64,000 nucleotides of DNA from Pseudomonadota bacterium (GTDB lineage Bacteria > Desulfobacterota > Syntrophorhabdia > Syntrophorhabdales > Syntrophorhabdaceae). The translations under genes and the position numbers were made by a program. Shown here piece by piece: positions 25,724 to 35,203 of this stretch (position 1 is the stretch's first letter; every line of letters starts with the position of its first letter). Under the pieces are notes generated by a model. It worked only from the letters and a program-made list of their open reading frames with translations. It searched no databases and was not told the DNA's origin. Location of the stretch: contig JAPLKB010000065.1 of assembly GCA_026388275.1 (NCBI GenBank), positions 1 to 64,000 of the forward strand, given 5' to 3'.

Positions 25724-27517
25724 TCAGTTCAAGGAGATCCGATAACGTTCTGCAACGATACTCAGTGGAATCAATTTGTGTAAGAGTGATGACCTATCAG
25801 ATGCTGTGCTAAAATGTGCCTCCAACACTCGGGAAACCCATTTCTGGGAAAGAATTCCCAACTCCACCAAAAAAAATAGTCGCTCTTTAACAAAATCCTC
25901 CCGTTCTACACCAAAAACACTTAGATGGGAAGGCAACAGCAATTCTGGACGGGCTTTGTTCTTAAGTTGTTCCCGGACGTAGCTCGGAAGATTGGTGTAC
26001 AGCCGGGCCTTCAGATCATTAAAAAACCACCCTTGTTTAGCCTCATCGAGATAAGTTATACCGAAGCCGTTACGCATCCCAGCAAGCTCTGGAAAATGCT
26101 TGTTGAATGACAGCCTATAGACATCAAGTGAAGGATGTCTCATTTCTGGTGGCAAACGAAGCATAAAATCCATAAAGTCGATATCCGCTAGTGGGAACCG
26201 GACATCCACGATACCTCTTCCAGCACCTAGCACGGTTGCGATACGCCTCCTCTGGCGTTGCGTAAAATTGTGCCAAATCAATTTGTTGAGCAGGATGGAT
26301 GTATTAGTTTTATCGAACAACCTGAAGAAATTCCTTTTCGGGGCATTCTGGATATCAAGCGGCATGCGGTGCCCCATGGCCTGCTTGATTTCAAATTCCG
26401 GCAGGAACTGAAGATTCTCCTTGGCAAACATTGATTCTTTTGCACCCCGTTGGGTTAATGGCCAGGGTTTCTTTTTGCCACGGAAGGCATCGCCAAACGC
26501 ACCAAAAAACACCACGTCACAGCATTCTGCCAGCTTTGCCGTTGCCACGATGTATTCACCGGTACAGATGCTACCGTCATTAAGGTCTATCCACTTGTTC
26601 TCGTTTGCCACAGCGTCAGCAAAGTCGTAAAAGCAATGTTGGTAAGGAATTCCCAGATGATTACAAATAGCCCGCGCGCAGCTGATGTCAGGATGGTCCT
26701 CTAACCCGGTCGAGGCGCCCAATTCACAGCGGTTGCCCAATCGTGCGATCAACTGGCGCGAGTCCAAACCTCCGCTGATCGTCATTCCTACATGCCTTCC
26801 ATCTTCTGCAAAGCGAATAACAGCTTGATCAATCAGGTGTTTGATGTCGTCGGCGACTTGGTCGGCTTGAGAAAGCAAAGGGTCTGGTTCCATGCGTGGC
26901 TGCCAGTATGTAGTTTCCCCTGTCAAACCCTTTTTCCACTGGATGGCTTGGCCATTTCGTAAAGCATGGATGTTTTGAACATAGGTCCGATTATCTAGGG
27001 GGTAGCCTAGTACCATGTATTCTGTTAGAGCTTCCGGATCAAAATAGTTGGGTCTGTTACTGTGTTGCAGAAGCCCGAGGAACGAAGTTGACCACTCAAA
27101 AGTGCCTGCGGATATTGAGTAATAAATAGGGATCGTAACCAAGCGATCGGCTACCAACAGAATAGAATCGCCTGACCGATTCACGGCCACCGCCGCCCAG
27201 TTGCCATTAAGCTTTGAGAATATCGATATTCCCTGTTCCTCATACTGTGTCGCCAGTGAATCTGCAAAAACGTTTCGCGAATCGGTGAGACTTTGCCTAT
27301 TTTGGCCAACAATGAAACCCGTATAGATCAATACAGTATTGCCGCTCAATGAGTTACCAATTTGAGGGGGAGTTCCACGAAAATGGAATTCTCGAATGAA
27401 ACCGTTGCTAAAGCGAACATCCGAATACTCCAACTTCGTTACTTCGAGATTTGGAAGTATAGGGATCTGAATATCTGAATCAGACCCAACCCCAACTTTT
27501 CCATAAAACCCAGCCAT
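25724..27517 (-). CDS. Asparagine-synthase-like amidotransferase lacking the N-terminal cysteine
   Basis: The protein has 597 residues. The N-terminal Ntn-type glutaminase-like domain (about 1-190) starts MAGFYG, where active AsnB proteins carry Cys2, so glutamine hydrolysis is probably lost. The C-terminal synthetase domain has the ATP pyrophosphatase loop SGGLDSRQL (about 245-253) and GAFGDAFRGKKK. Such proteins occur in capsule and exopolysaccharide loci and may amidate a uronic acid or a peptide. Donor and acceptor are unknown. A strong AAGGAGG site precedes the ATG. The secreted protein gene lies immediately upstream, 12 bases away, so the two are probably co-transcribed. Confidence 0.82.
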   Translation of the reverse strand: MAGFYGKVGVGSDSDIQIPILPNLEVTKLEYSDVRFSNGFIREFHFRGTPPQIGNSLSGNTVLIYTGFIVGQNRQSLTDSRNVFADSLATQYEEQGISIFSKLNGNWAAVAVNRSGDSILLVADRLVTIPIYYSISAGTFEWSTSFLGLLQHSNRPNYFDPEALTEYMVLGYPLDNRTYVQNIHALRNGQAIQWKKGLTGETTYWQPRMEPDPLLSQADQVADDIKHLIDQAVIRFAEDGRHVGMTISGGLDSRQLIARLGNRCELGASTGLEDHPDISCARAICNHLGIPYQHCFYDFADAVANENKWIDLNDGSICTGEYIVATAKLAECCDVVFFGAFGDAFRGKKKPWPLTQRGAKESMFAKENLQFLPEFEIKQAMGHRMPLDIQNAPKRNFFRLFDKTNTSILLNKLIWHNFTQRQRRRIATVLGAGRGIVDVRFPLADIDFMDFMLRLPPEMRHPSLDVYRLSFNKHFPELAGMRNGFGITYLDEAKQGWFFNDLKARLYTNLPSYVREQLKNKARPELLLPSHLSVFGVEREDFVKERLFFLVELGILSQKWVSRVLEAHFSTASDRSSLLHKLIPLSIVAERYRISLN

Positions 27518-27529
27518 ATAAGACCTCCT

Positions 27530-28699
27530 TTATTTTGGCAAAGTCGTTAAACCGTTCGCGCCTCGAACATACGCGACAAAGTGCTTCGGCCAGGACGGAA
27601 ACTTTTGATAGAATGGTGCCGGAAAAAAAATAACCACCTTCGCAGCATGCCACGGTGCGAATCGCTCGGGCCGGTCCCCGAACCATTTGTTGTTGATTTC
27701 AGCCCCTATCTGCCAGGAATAAACCAAATCATAATCCCAATCACCATCGGACCATCTATGGAATGAATCTGTTTGACGGCGCATACCAGATCCGAGAGCA
27801 ATCCAGGGTGTAACTTCACTGACACCGTGTATGGCCGCGCTGTTTACTGTACGGCGGAAAGCCTCCCGTGTATCAGCAAGTTCGATGATCCTGTAAAGGG
27901 ACAATGAAAATGCGTCACCGGGTTCTTCAAGTGTGTACCACTGAGCCTGCATCCAACCGGTAGAACTAGAAGAGGGCATCCAGCCGCCCCGCTCGTATTG
28001 TTCCACCCGGGCCGATGGAAAAATAGATTTGGCTATATCATAGATAATTCTGTGTTTTTGGGTGATTGCGGCATTCCATTGTGCGTCATTCTGTCGAACA
28101 TGGAACCGTTCAGAATCAAGCAGTATTGCTGACAAAGTGACATTCCCACGGTGCAAGCTATTTGCCTGTTTCAGCGCATCCTTGACAAACTGCAATCTGC
28201 TCTGGAATAACTTCACCTCCGCTTCGTGGCTGGCACCGAAGTCTGTGGGTGGCAGATCTTTCCCAAATCGTCGGTGCCAGGGTGAGTAGTTAATCGCCAC
28301 CGTGCAAGGGATCGAGGGCTTAGTATCATTGATGGACTTGCAGACGCGAACCGCCGCTGCTATTTCACCTGGGTCTGCCGACTCAGCCCGCAGACTAATA
28401 GCGTGTGTTAACCGAGCGAATTCTTTAAGGAGGTCATCCGTCGAATTAGAAAGCAACTCCGTGGGGAGCGGCCAGGAATAATGTACCTTAGGTAATGGTC
28501 TAAGTTCTCGCAACCATTCTACAATTTTATCTCTGGAAGGTTGCGGAGGAGCCGATGGGTTGTCTGCATATACCGGCTGAAAGCAAAGAAGAAGACTTGT
28601 CATTACCGCAACTAATAATGCAGAAACGGCAGCCTGTGTGGCCACGAGACGCCACATAAACTTAAGTGGACTTTGAGTGGTCATCTTCTCCATAGTCAT
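27530..28699 (-). CDS. Secreted protein of unknown function, possibly TIM-barrel glycosidase-like
   Basis: The 389-residue protein has a signal peptide (hydrophobic core AAVSALLVAVMTSLLLCF, cleavage near VYA-DNP). The mature part is rich in Trp and Tyr, and strand-like segments such as SIPCTVAINYSPWHRRF, TLSAILLDSERFHV and VSEVTPWIALGSG suggest a barrel. The LLDSERF segment resembles an active-site strand of some glycoside hydrolases, but no family is recognised. It is likely periplasmic and partnered with the asparagine-synthase-like gene 12 bases downstream. The AAGGAGG site supports the start. The 233 bases upstream (28700-28932) hold no gene. Confidence 0.7.
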   Translation of the reverse strand: MTMEKMTTQSPLKFMWRLVATQAAVSALLVAVMTSLLLCFQPVYADNPSAPPQPSRDKIVEWLRELRPLPKVHYSWPLPTELLSNSTDDLLKEFARLTHAISLRAESADPGEIAAAVRVCKSINDTKPSIPCTVAINYSPWHRRFGKDLPPTDFGASHEAEVKLFQSRLQFVKDALKQANSLHRGNVTLSAILLDSERFHVRQNDAQWNAAITQKHRIIYDIAKSIFPSARVEQYERGGWMPSSSSTGWMQAQWYTLEEPGDAFSLSLYRIIELADTREAFRRTVNSAAIHGVSEVTPWIALGSGMRRQTDSFHRWSDGDWDYDLVYSWQIGAEINNKWFGDRPERFAPWHAAKVVIFFPAPFYQKFPSWPKHFVAYVRGANGLTTLPK

Positions 28700-28932
28700 A
28701 ATATGTTCCTCCTTGTGGCCATTGCTGAGGGGTTTAATAATAGGGTATATTTCCTATTAACCACTAAACGGGGATGCCTGCAAGTTACCTTCTCTGAGAA
28801 GTGCATCTCCAAATTTACAGTAGCACGAGATGAAGCCCGCCTGTCGCTAAATCCATTGAGAGATCGTGCCATAGTTTCATAAACCAAACTCGTTAACAAA
28901 GGGATTAGACTCCAAGAATGATTCTTCTGAGC

Positions 28933-30351
28933 TTAAGACAATGGGTCTGCCGCTGAGACGGTACCAGTTTCTCCGACCTCATTCACGATGGAGATGTACT
29001 TACCCGAACCAGTGCGCTCAATGTCGTTAACGTACTCTACATTTATAGCGATCTGATTGCCTATTTTCCGGCGAAACTGGGAGATAACGTTCTTCTCGTC
29101 CTCGCGAGAATATCCAAGATCTCGAACTATTCGGACGACGATTTGACCCCGTTGGCGCTGCACCACCTGCATCAACTTAATGTGCGCGCACTTCTTCGCT
29201 ATGACAGATATGTTTGTTACTCGGCTCCCGTCAGGCAACTCAAAATAGCGCCCTGTCCTGCCATGAATGCGTCGGATGATCTGGCCGGGATATCCCGCAT
29301 AGCAGCGGTCTTTAGGGTCATAGACGACGAGATCGCCGGTCCTGTAGCGGATCAATGGCCATGCAGTGTCATGCATGTTGGTTCCAACTATTTCCGCGAG
29401 TATTGCACCATCTTCTTGACCCACCGGCAGAAACTCCAGAATAGAGTAATCCATGTCGTAATGCAGGTGCCCACAATCGTACATGGTAATCGAACCGACA
29501 AATTCGTTTTGGCCATATCGGTTACGGATTGTAGAACCAAAGACGGCGCGTATCGTATCCTCGTATTGGGGTTGAAGTTCCTCCGAACTGGTGAATATGT
29601 AGGCAGGAGGAAGTCGGAGGGACAGCGATCGATCTTGCATAAAACATGCTACTGTATATATGGCGCTCGGATAGCCCAAATAAAAATGGCTATAACGTCT
29701 GTTAAGCGATCTAAAGTAATGCGGCAGGTTGTGCTCGTTCATATGAAAAATGCTGAACATTCGCTGGCGGTTCGCCCAGTTGTCGACCCAAAAGGGCGGT
29801 TCGTTTTGTCCCGGAGGGATGAGCTCAAGACCCGTGAAAGATGAATAGGGTTCCCGAACTGTGTCTTTGGTAAAGAAACGCGCGCGAAGAAATGCCCATT
29901 CCATCTGCTCGATATAGGCTGGTCGTGGAACTAAAAGAGGGGTACCTGTAGAACCGCTTGTCGCATACCAGTTCAGATGCTTTTCCAACCATGAGCGACT
30001 AATCAGGTCTTTTCCGGCAGAGACTACATCCGACTTCTGCAGCAGCGGGAGTTTCGATAAGTCCTCCACAGAATCAATATCCCTTGGTGACAATCCTAGT
30101 TTGCTAAAAAGGCGCTGATAGTATGGCACCTCAGACACGGCCTTGTATATTTGTTCTCGCAGACGGTCATTCTGAAGGGCTCGAAGCCGTTCTTCAGACC
30201 AATAATGCGCCTCTTCGAAAAAACGGAGCCAGCGCAAGAACTCTCCGCTGAAGCGACGTCTGTTCTTTGTCCATCCGGCGATACTTGCTACGGTACTACG
30301 AACAAGTGAAGGTGAATGGTCGTAGATGGTCCGGGTCAGACGGTTATCCAT
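28933..30351 (-). CDS. CapK/phenylacetate-CoA-ligase-like adenylate-forming protein
   Basis: The 472-residue protein belongs to the ANL superfamily. It has the P-loop-like YATSGSTGTPLLVP (about 130-143), RNRYGQNEFVGS and the hinge-region PLIRYRTGDLVVYDP. CapK-like members are frequent in capsule loci. Their substrate is usually unknown, but they are thought to activate a carboxylic acid for transfer to a sugar or peptide. A GGGAG site lies about 10 bases before the ATG. The next gene upstream ends 7 bases away, suggesting co-transcription. Confidence 0.85.
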   Translation of the reverse strand: MDNRLTRTIYDHSPSLVRSTVASIAGWTKNRRRFSGEFLRWLRFFEEAHYWSEERLRALQNDRLREQIYKAVSEVPYYQRLFSKLGLSPRDIDSVEDLSKLPLLQKSDVVSAGKDLISRSWLEKHLNWYATSGSTGTPLLVPRPAYIEQMEWAFLRARFFTKDTVREPYSSFTGLELIPPGQNEPPFWVDNWANRQRMFSIFHMNEHNLPHYFRSLNRRYSHFYLGYPSAIYTVACFMQDRSLSLRLPPAYIFTSSEELQPQYEDTIRAVFGSTIRNRYGQNEFVGSITMYDCGHLHYDMDYSILEFLPVGQEDGAILAEIVGTNMHDTAWPLIRYRTGDLVVYDPKDRCYAGYPGQIIRRIHGRTGRYFELPDGSRVTNISVIAKKCAHIKLMQVVQRQRGQIVVRIVRDLGYSREDEKNVISQFRRKIGNQIAINVEYVNDIERTGSGKYISIVNEVGETGTVSAADPLS

Positions 30352-30358
30352 TATATGA

Positions 30359-31510
30359 TCACTCCCTGCCGCGCAGCGGAAAGTCTAAGAGTCTCCAATA
30401 GAATTTCCTCAATTTTTCTTGCTCTATTTCCCCATTCCAGTGTTCTTCCATTGCTACTCGCGCTAACTTACCCATTTTCTCCGCACGTTCTCGGTCAACA
30501 AGCAATGCTCTGACAGCAGCTGCGAGAGAAGCCGTGTCCCCAGGGGCATAGAGAATACTTGTTTCATCAGTCAAGAAGAGCCTCTGCGGTGGAAGATCGG
30601 AAGCTATTGTAGGCATTCCACTTGCCATGTACTCGAAGGCTTTACAGGCAATATTGCGGTGGAACTTCGGATAGTCGAGGAGCGGAACTATTCCGAGACG
30701 AGCCTGCGCTAAGACTGCCGGAATGCTCGAATGAGGAAGGAGTCCGGTGCAATTCACATACTGCTCCAAGCCATAGCTCCGGATCCGCTCAGAGATAGCG
30801 CCTGCCATCTCTCCTTCAGGCTGGCCAATCAGGATTAGCCGGACGGGCATCCCTTCGAGTCGAAGCAGATTGAGCGCATCCAGCACGGTATGAGTACCGG
30901 AACGAAGGGAACTCATGGAACCTAACACGGCGACGTCATACTCCCGTTCGGCTAAACCTGGATAATCTGTAGGAAACTGTTCCAGTAGAGCAGAATTGAA
31001 GCAGACAAGTTTCCGTTCGGGAGGCACAATGTCGAAGAGGTCGTAAACTCCGGGGTCAGCCGTGATAACACCATCGAAATGACGGCCAGCGGCTGATTCG
31101 AACGCCCGGACCGTCCGGAATATGCCGCGACGACCCCATGCCGGAAGGGTCTTGTGGCGTTCATAAAGTGCCGAGGCCATGTCTTCACGACAGTCGTAAA
31201 CGACACGACACCGACCCCAGGCCTTCAGTGCAAACCCGAGAGGGAGTTGTTCGAGAGAGCATAACTGAACCACGTCCGGCTCCAGGGCAACAATGCGTCT
31301 GTAGAGATTGAGGCCGCCGCTTCGCCGTGCGAGCCAGCGTTCTCTTTCCGAAAGCGATATCCATGTAAAAGCCCGCTCAGCCTGTCCGCACGGAGCCCCG
31401 GATGCATAAAGTACCTCGTGCCCCCCCTCCACAAGCGCAGGGCCCTGGATATCGTAAGGTCGAAAGTCACGCCATAGAGTACGAGTAAGTAGAAGAAGAA
31501 TTCGGGCCAT
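30359..31510 (-). CDS. Glycosyltransferase family 4 (short form)
   Basis: The 383-residue GT-B enzyme starts MARILLLLTRTLWRDFRPYD, with VVYDCREDMASA, VAVLGSMSSLRSG, VRLILIGQPEGE, VNCTGLLPHSSIP and the EX7E region CKAFEYMASGMPTIASDLPP. G+C is clearly higher than in the flanking core genes. The donor sugar is not deducible. No good ribosome-binding site is visible upstream of the ATG, although the start matches the usual first beta strand. Confidence 0.85.
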   Translation of the reverse strand: MARILLLLTRTLWRDFRPYDIQGPALVEGGHEVLYASGAPCGQAERAFTWISLSERERWLARRSGGLNLYRRIVALEPDVVQLCSLEQLPLGFALKAWGRCRVVYDCREDMASALYERHKTLPAWGRRGIFRTVRAFESAAGRHFDGVITADPGVYDLFDIVPPERKLVCFNSALLEQFPTDYPGLAEREYDVAVLGSMSSLRSGTHTVLDALNLLRLEGMPVRLILIGQPEGEMAGAISERIRSYGLEQYVNCTGLLPHSSIPAVLAQARLGIVPLLDYPKFHRNIACKAFEYMASGMPTIASDLPPQRLFLTDETSILYAPGDTASLAAAVRALLVDRERAEKMGKLARVAMEEHWNGEIEQEKLRKFYWRLLDFPLRGRE

Positions 31511-31540
31511 GTCAAAGATTACCGATTTGGTCTAAAAACA

Positions 31541-32425
31541 TCAAAGGGATCGGAAAGATATAAGCTCTATTCCGGATTCATCTATGAAGGATGCAACCTC
31601 CGTGTCCAGACATATGGGCGTATCCTCAGCCCAAGTCTTCAAATGCCAATCAGATGGCTGGTCCTCTGGGCCATGATCACCCGGATGCAGGAGAATCTCG
31701 GAGCATCCTGATGGTATGGCGGCAATGCAAGCGAGCAATTGCTCTTTGGGGGAGGAGCCGGAAGGCAGGCCCATGCTTCGTGTTGCTTTCCATTGCGGGG
31801 TTAATATCCCTGCTTGTCTTAGTCTGAGGTGTCCCCAGTGGAGCAATACCAGGACAGGCGCGCGCTTCAAATTGTGCTGCAGCCAAGGTATCACGGCACT
31901 ATAGAGCGTTGTATCCCCGCGCATTCGGTGGCGACTCAAGGGTGTGCGGGCGCGCTTAATGAGTTGTTCCTTCATCGCTTCTACCATGGCGCGTCGCACA
32001 ACGGGAAGTTTGTGGATCCCGTGGTGGCTGTCACAATGTGTAGGGACGACACCAAGGTCCAGGCAACGCTCGATCTGCGCTGCCAGTTCACGGCGCACCT
32101 CTTCAAAGTACTGACCTCCTCGCCAGAGACGGGCACTCTGGAGGGCGTTGCCTGGGAAATTACCGTGCTCATCCAAGAGGTCTGGGATTGCATCATGCGG
32201 GCATATGGGTGGACCTTCAGTCAGGTTTAGGTGGACACCGACACTGAGCTCGGGCACCTCAGAAGCTCGTTTGGCGGCATATTGAGCCGCAGGCATATTG
32301 ACCATTAGAGTTGTGCTGGTCACAATGCCTTGAAGATGGCACTGAACAATAGTATCTGTGAGCTTACGCCCCCAACCGAAGTCATCGGCATTGATGATCA
32401 GACGTTTAGTTCGAATTTGAATCAT
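31541..32425 (-). CDS. YdjC/ChbG-family carbohydrate deacetylase
   Basis: The 294-residue protein starts KRLIINADDFGWGRKL, where the ADDFG motif provides metal and catalytic residues. GVHLNLTEGPP and PTHCDSHHGIHKLP complete the divalent-metal site. Family members deacetylate N-acetylated oligosaccharides (ChbG) or hopanoid and lipid intermediates (HpnK). In this locus it may deacetylate a HexNAc of the polymer or its precursor. It is cytoplasmic by sequence, with no signal peptide. A GAGGT site precedes the ATG. Confidence 0.88.
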   Translation of the reverse strand: MIQIRTKRLIINADDFGWGRKLTDTIVQCHLQGIVTSTTLMVNMPAAQYAAKRASEVPELSVGVHLNLTEGPPICPHDAIPDLLDEHGNFPGNALQSARLWRGGQYFEEVRRELAAQIERCLDLGVVPTHCDSHHGIHKLPVVRRAMVEAMKEQLIKRARTPLSRHRMRGDTTLYSAVIPWLQHNLKRAPVLVLLHWGHLRLRQAGILTPQWKATRSMGLPSGSSPKEQLLACIAAIPSGCSEILLHPGDHGPEDQPSDWHLKTWAEDTPICLDTEVASFIDESGIELISFRSL

Positions 32426-32536
32426 TTTGACCTCAAAGGGTATGGAATTGCGGCTCCAAAGGCGCGGCGGCTCATCATCTCATATCGGACCAGGGTAACG
32501 AAAGATGCGTTGACGCTGTGGTTGGTCAATACCGCC

Positions 32537-33661
32537 CTACGCCAAAAGATAGCGAATGCACCTTCTCGCTATCTTCGCAGGTTGAATCAGAGTCCACACA
32601 AGCCAAGAAAATAGAAAATTTAGCGAACCAAAATAGTAAAGCCAACTCAACAAACCGAATCTCAGTTTCTCTTTTCGAACAAGATCAAGAGCTTCCTTGG
32701 CTATGTCAAGCCTACAATGCTGGGATGCAAGAAACGATAGTGATGTTGCATACTGATTAATAAGGATAGTTCGGATCTTGTTTCTATCAACGCCACCGTA
32801 CTTGTTTGCGTAGTGCAGATCCAATTCTAAAGCATTCCTCATAAACTTGAGGCTCTTCTCGGGTGATTTGGAGAGACAAGCGGACTCAGGCAAGGAATTG
32901 CGTGTTGCCAGAGGCTCATCTATATAAGAGAATTTTGAACGATGAGCAAACTCGGCAAAAATTTGAGTATCGGTCATAAGCCACTTGTCACTGAACTCAT
33001 ATTGACATTCTTTGCGTATTTCCATAAGAATCGATGTACGGACCATTACGGTACATGTAACAACAGGATACTTGAAAGTTATAATGTTGTGCAATAAGAC
33101 TGCCCCTTGGCGTGGCAGATTGACTATAGGACGGTTCTTGTAAAAGGTACTTATTGTCTTTTTTTTCTCTACAAGGTGCCAAGCCGCATCGCTGTGGACT
33201 AATCCAACATCGGGATGCGACTCAAGACATTCCACCTGCTTCTTCAGCTTCAGTGGGTTATGCCAGTAATCGTCACCTTCGCAATATGCGATATACTTTC
33301 CTCGGCAAGCATCATATACGTGCCTTAAATTCTTATGCATCCCCACGTTACTTTCAGACGTGAGAACGCGGATTATATTAGGATGTTTCTTTTGATATTC
33401 AAGTACTATTTCACGGGTGCGATCAGTAGAACAGTCCTCACCTATGATCAACTCAAACGGGAAGCCCGTTTTCTGCATCAAAACGCCTTCTATTGCCTTG
33501 GCGATGTAAGGCTCGTGATTATAAGTGATCATGTGAACGCTTACTAAGGGGGTCTGGGTTAAGACGGCTTGATCACTGATTTCCAAACAAGGAACATTTT
33601 CGCTTGGTGTATCCAAAATATTTTCTCCATGCATTGTTTTAAAAGGATCCGCTTTTGACAC
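32537..33661 (-). CDS. Glycosyltransferase family 2
   Basis: The 374-residue GT-A enzyme has VSVHMITYNHEPYIAKAIEG (about 40-59), ELIIGEDCSTDRT and the DXD-containing YIAYCEGDDYWHN. It uses a nucleotide sugar and divalent metal. The C-terminal part has a hydrophobic segment (SWLYYFGSLNFLFSWLVW) that may lie on the membrane. The start chosen is a GTG directly after the flippase stop codon. An ATG nine codons later is equally possible, and neither has a clear ribosome-binding site. Confidence 0.85.
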   Translation of the reverse strand: MSKADPFKTMHGENILDTPSENVPCLEISDQAVLTQTPLVSVHMITYNHEPYIAKAIEGVLMQKTGFPFELIIGEDCSTDRTREIVLEYQKKHPNIIRVLTSESNVGMHKNLRHVYDACRGKYIAYCEGDDYWHNPLKLKKQVECLESHPDVGLVHSDAAWHLVEKKKTISTFYKNRPIVNLPRQGAVLLHNIITFKYPVVTCTVMVRTSILMEIRKECQYEFSDKWLMTDTQIFAEFAHRSKFSYIDEPLATRNSLPESACLSKSPEKSLKFMRNALELDLHYANKYGGVDRNKIRTILINQYATSLSFLASQHCRLDIAKEALDLVRKEKLRFGLLSWLYYFGSLNFLFSWLVWTLIQPAKIARRCIRYLLA

Positions 33662-35122
33662 TTAATGAATACAACAAATCTGTGTTAGTTTGGGCTTAAT
33701 CATCTCCAAAGATTCCATAAACGAGGGGAGCTTCGTAAGTCGGCAAAGCACGACATACAAAACAATGCCGGTTACAATTTGCGCAATTAACAGAAAAGGT
33801 TGTTGAGAAATTGAGAGAAAGGTAATCACATGAATACCTCCAGCCATGAGCACCGAAAGAATTAAGCTATGCAAAAGATCGCGAAGCTGTTCCACTATCG
33901 GATAGTCCAAGAACTTTCCCGTGTAATAGCTGTTTAGAAAGTAACAAATAATGGAACCAACGATTTGCCCAGAGATCATGACCGAAATACCCCAGTGAAA
34001 AGTGAGAACAATCAAGGCTACACCGAGCATCTTCTTTAGGATCTCAAGTCGAAAGAAAAGATCGGATCGCCCTTGAGCAACCAATACGCTTAGATTTATC
34101 GCGTGAAGAGGATATAGCAGTCCTACCATGCAAAGGAGCTGGAGATAGGGAACGCAGGGCAACCATTTCTCTGTAAGAAGAACAAGCACCAAAGGTCTTG
34201 CAACTGTGGCCAAGCCGATCATCAAGGGAAAATTGACCATTGCTAAAATGGTCAGCGATTTATGAACACCGACTTTCAGCCGGGGCTTATCCCCTTGAAT
34301 GGAAGAAAACACTGGGTAGGCCACACGGGAAACAGAAGCCGAGATGTTATCTACTGGCAATTGCTGCATTTGGTTTGCGCGTGAATAAAATCCCAAGTCT
34401 GCTGCCGAGAACATCTTACCAATAATAATTGAAAACAGATTGTTGTAAATTCTATCCAGTAGTGCTGAAAAAAGGAGTCTGGAACCAAATGGAAACATCG
34501 TTCGCAGTGAGTTGAAACTGAATAGCAATGCAGGACGCCAGTTAACAAAAAGCCACAACAAAGCTGTACGTACGAGGTTAACCGCAATCGATTGAGCGAC
34601 GAGACTCCACACGCCATATCCCATATATGCCATGATCACGCCGATACTGCCAGACACCACTGTTGCAACCAGATTGAACTTCATTTGGGGCTTGAAATTA
34701 ATATGTTTCGTGAGTATGGCTCCCTGTACCACCCCAAACGAATTGATGATGAGGTTCAGTGCAAGAACCCGTGTTAAAACAAGCAGATTGGGCATATTGT
34801 AGAAAGAAGCGATCCAAGGTGCAGCGAGCCACAATAATCCAACCACCAAGAAACTCACAATGATATTGAAATAAAAAACTGTGCATTCATCAAGATGGTT
34901 TACATCCTGCTTCTGAATTAAGGCCGAACCAAAGCCACTATCGATAAAACATTGCGCAACCGCCATAAATATTGACAGCATGGCAATCTGCCCGTATTGT
35001 TCAGGTACCAGCAAGCGGGCCAAAATTATGTAGATGACAAACTGGATACCCTGCTGTCCGATTCGCTCGCACAAACTCCAGAAAAAGCCGTGTGCTACAA
35101 CATGTTTGAGATTATGAGTCAT
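33662..35122 (-). CDS. Polysaccharide flippase of the MOP superfamily (WzxC-like)
   Basis: This polytopic protein of about 486 residues has 12-14 hydrophobic segments. The N-terminus reads VAHGFFWSLCERIGQQGIQFV, then LARLLVPEQYGQIAML, SGFGSALIQKQ and DLGFYSRANQMQQLP, all typical of WzxC/TuaB-type translocases. It moves the lipid-linked repeat unit across the inner membrane. The ATG at 35122 (MTHNLKHV...) is preferred over a TTG at 35152, because family members start at this point. Confidence 0.88.
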   Translation of the reverse strand: MTHNLKHVVAHGFFWSLCERIGQQGIQFVIYIILARLLVPEQYGQIAMLSIFMAVAQCFIDSGFGSALIQKQDVNHLDECTVFYFNIIVSFLVVGLLWLAAPWIASFYNMPNLLVLTRVLALNLIINSFGVVQGAILTKHINFKPQMKFNLVATVVSGSIGVIMAYMGYGVWSLVAQSIAVNLVRTALLWLFVNWRPALLFSFNSLRTMFPFGSRLLFSALLDRIYNNLFSIIIGKMFSAADLGFYSRANQMQQLPVDNISASVSRVAYPVFSSIQGDKPRLKVGVHKSLTILAMVNFPLMIGLATVARPLVLVLLTEKWLPCVPYLQLLCMVGLLYPLHAINLSVLVAQGRSDLFFRLEILKKMLGVALIVLTFHWGISVMISGQIVGSIICYFLNSYYTGKFLDYPIVEQLRDLLHSLILSVLMAGGIHVITFLSISQQPFLLIAQIVTGIVLYVVLCRLTKLPSFMESLEMIKPKLTQICCIH

Positions 35123-35203
35123 GAGCCTCTTGCAAAAAATACTTGCTTCCAATAAGTCTGTACAGCCATTATGCTAACCGCAGATATCTGGTGAAGTCAC
35201 TTT

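Noticed and set aside
29143-29844. Long plus-strand open frame of 233 codons inside the CapK-like gene
   Set aside because: It is antisense to a clear ANL-family protein, has no ribosome-binding site or recognisable motif, and is explained by the G+C-rich codon pattern.
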